Shown here: piece after piece, positions 63,600-64,000 of the stretch
Layout: every line of letters starts with the position of its first letter
Numbering within the stretch: position 1 is the stretch's first letter
From: Oscarella lobularis
Taxonomy: Eukaryota > Porifera > Homoscleromorpha > Homosclerophorida > Oscarellidae
Reading direction: 5' to 3'
Assembly (NCBI RefSeq): GCF_947507565.1
Contig: NC_089181.1
Coordinates: 1,234,536 to 1,298,535 of the forward strand
DNA length: 64,000 nucleotides
Notes under the pieces: generated by a model
What the model was told of the DNA's origin: nothing
The model's database searches: none
Seen by the model: the letters and a program-made list of their open reading frames with translations, nothing else
Program-made: the position numbers and the translations under genes

Positions 63600-64000
63600 G
63601 TTCTTACGTTTGCTAATCGTTTTGCGCCCGTTTTGCTGGCATTGTGTGCTTCGGCTACGAGAACGAAGCGTTTTAACTCTGTAATGACGGGCATTCTGTG
63701 ACGTAACTGGTCCACGCAGCTACCCGGATACAAAAAATGAACCGGTGTTTACGTCAAAGGCGTCACCTGCCGAGAAAGTTTGAAAGAAAAAAGTGTAGAT
63801 CGTAAGGACTGAAACCGTTCGGTAATGACTTGAATTCGCTAACTACAAGCGGAAACGAGATAAAGCCGGAAACGCGCTTTTGTTCGTCATGCATTTCATG
63901 CTGTCTTCCGTGCCTTTCCGTCCGTATGTCTGTAAACCTGTAATTGCACAACGTGGGCGAACCTTTGCACATGATAAATTAAGTGGGACAATGAGCGGAA
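63600..64000. other. Window end, nothing recognised
   Basis: A short minus frame (63763-63972) is not convincing. If 63408 starts a gene, this could be its first intron. Confidence 0.4.

Noticed and set aside
1-64000. tRNA or rRNA genes
   Set aside because: No cloverleaf with A and B boxes and no rRNA-like sequence was noticed; a tRNA search program would be needed to exclude one.

Overview
The window is eukaryotic and most likely from an invertebrate animal. It carries spliced genes with very short introns (about 45-110 nt, GT-AG and some GC-AG), cadherin repeats, a HECT ubiquitin ligase, a death-domain exon and a kinesin-3-like exon. The density of animal-type transposons and the common CpG would suit a sponge or another early-branching metazoan, but nothing here proves the taxon. 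One 200-N scaffold gap lies at 34696-34895.

Layout. 52-1984: internally deleted Ty3/gypsy element with both LTRs and a 5-bp target duplication. 3651-7157: two-gene IS4EU/ISL2EU-type transposon (SWIM-YqaJ-PHD protein plus THAP-DDE transposase, convergent). 7160-11100: relics (kinesin-3-like exon, hAT C-terminus, a transposon-associated family). 11342-16361: a roughly 5-kb cadherin-repeat pseudogene. 16534-19064: a spliced SWIM-PHD gene remnant and a Penelope-type reverse transcriptase fragment. 19065-26841: three tandem copies of a locus ending in a death-domain exon, with a pogo element (21358-23138) inserted between copies; copy B supplies the empty site. 28261-31404: a hAT fragment, then a nine-exon HECT gene on the minus strand. 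32008-34695: DIRS-type retroelement cut by the gap. 34899-37154: two unrelated retroviral-type integrase genes, one spliced. 39168-41028: a complete pogo element with an intact 480-aa transposase. 43190-48894: a seven-exon Mutator-like transposase gene, a small HIRAN gene and a spliced DDE-nuclease gene. 49254-51475: Helitron remains (helicase C-terminus and an RPA-like protein). About 52150-55370: a G-poor Penelope-like element that carries what looks like a complete hammerhead ribozyme directly over its start codon. 55757-62190: a hAT element whose transposase is split by an unclassified 4-kb transposon (56100-60071) with 27-bp inverted repeats and an 11-bp target duplication. Two arrays of the same 14-bp satellite lie on either side of this nest.

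How it works together. This is a transposon graveyard with a few host-like genes (HECT, HIRAN, death-domain locus, cadherin). Many frames that are otherwise well conserved are broken by single-base changes, often in homopolymers, so either decay or residual assembly error could explain them. The signals most worth following are the hammerhead ribozyme, the nested unclassified transposon and the death-domain tandem array.
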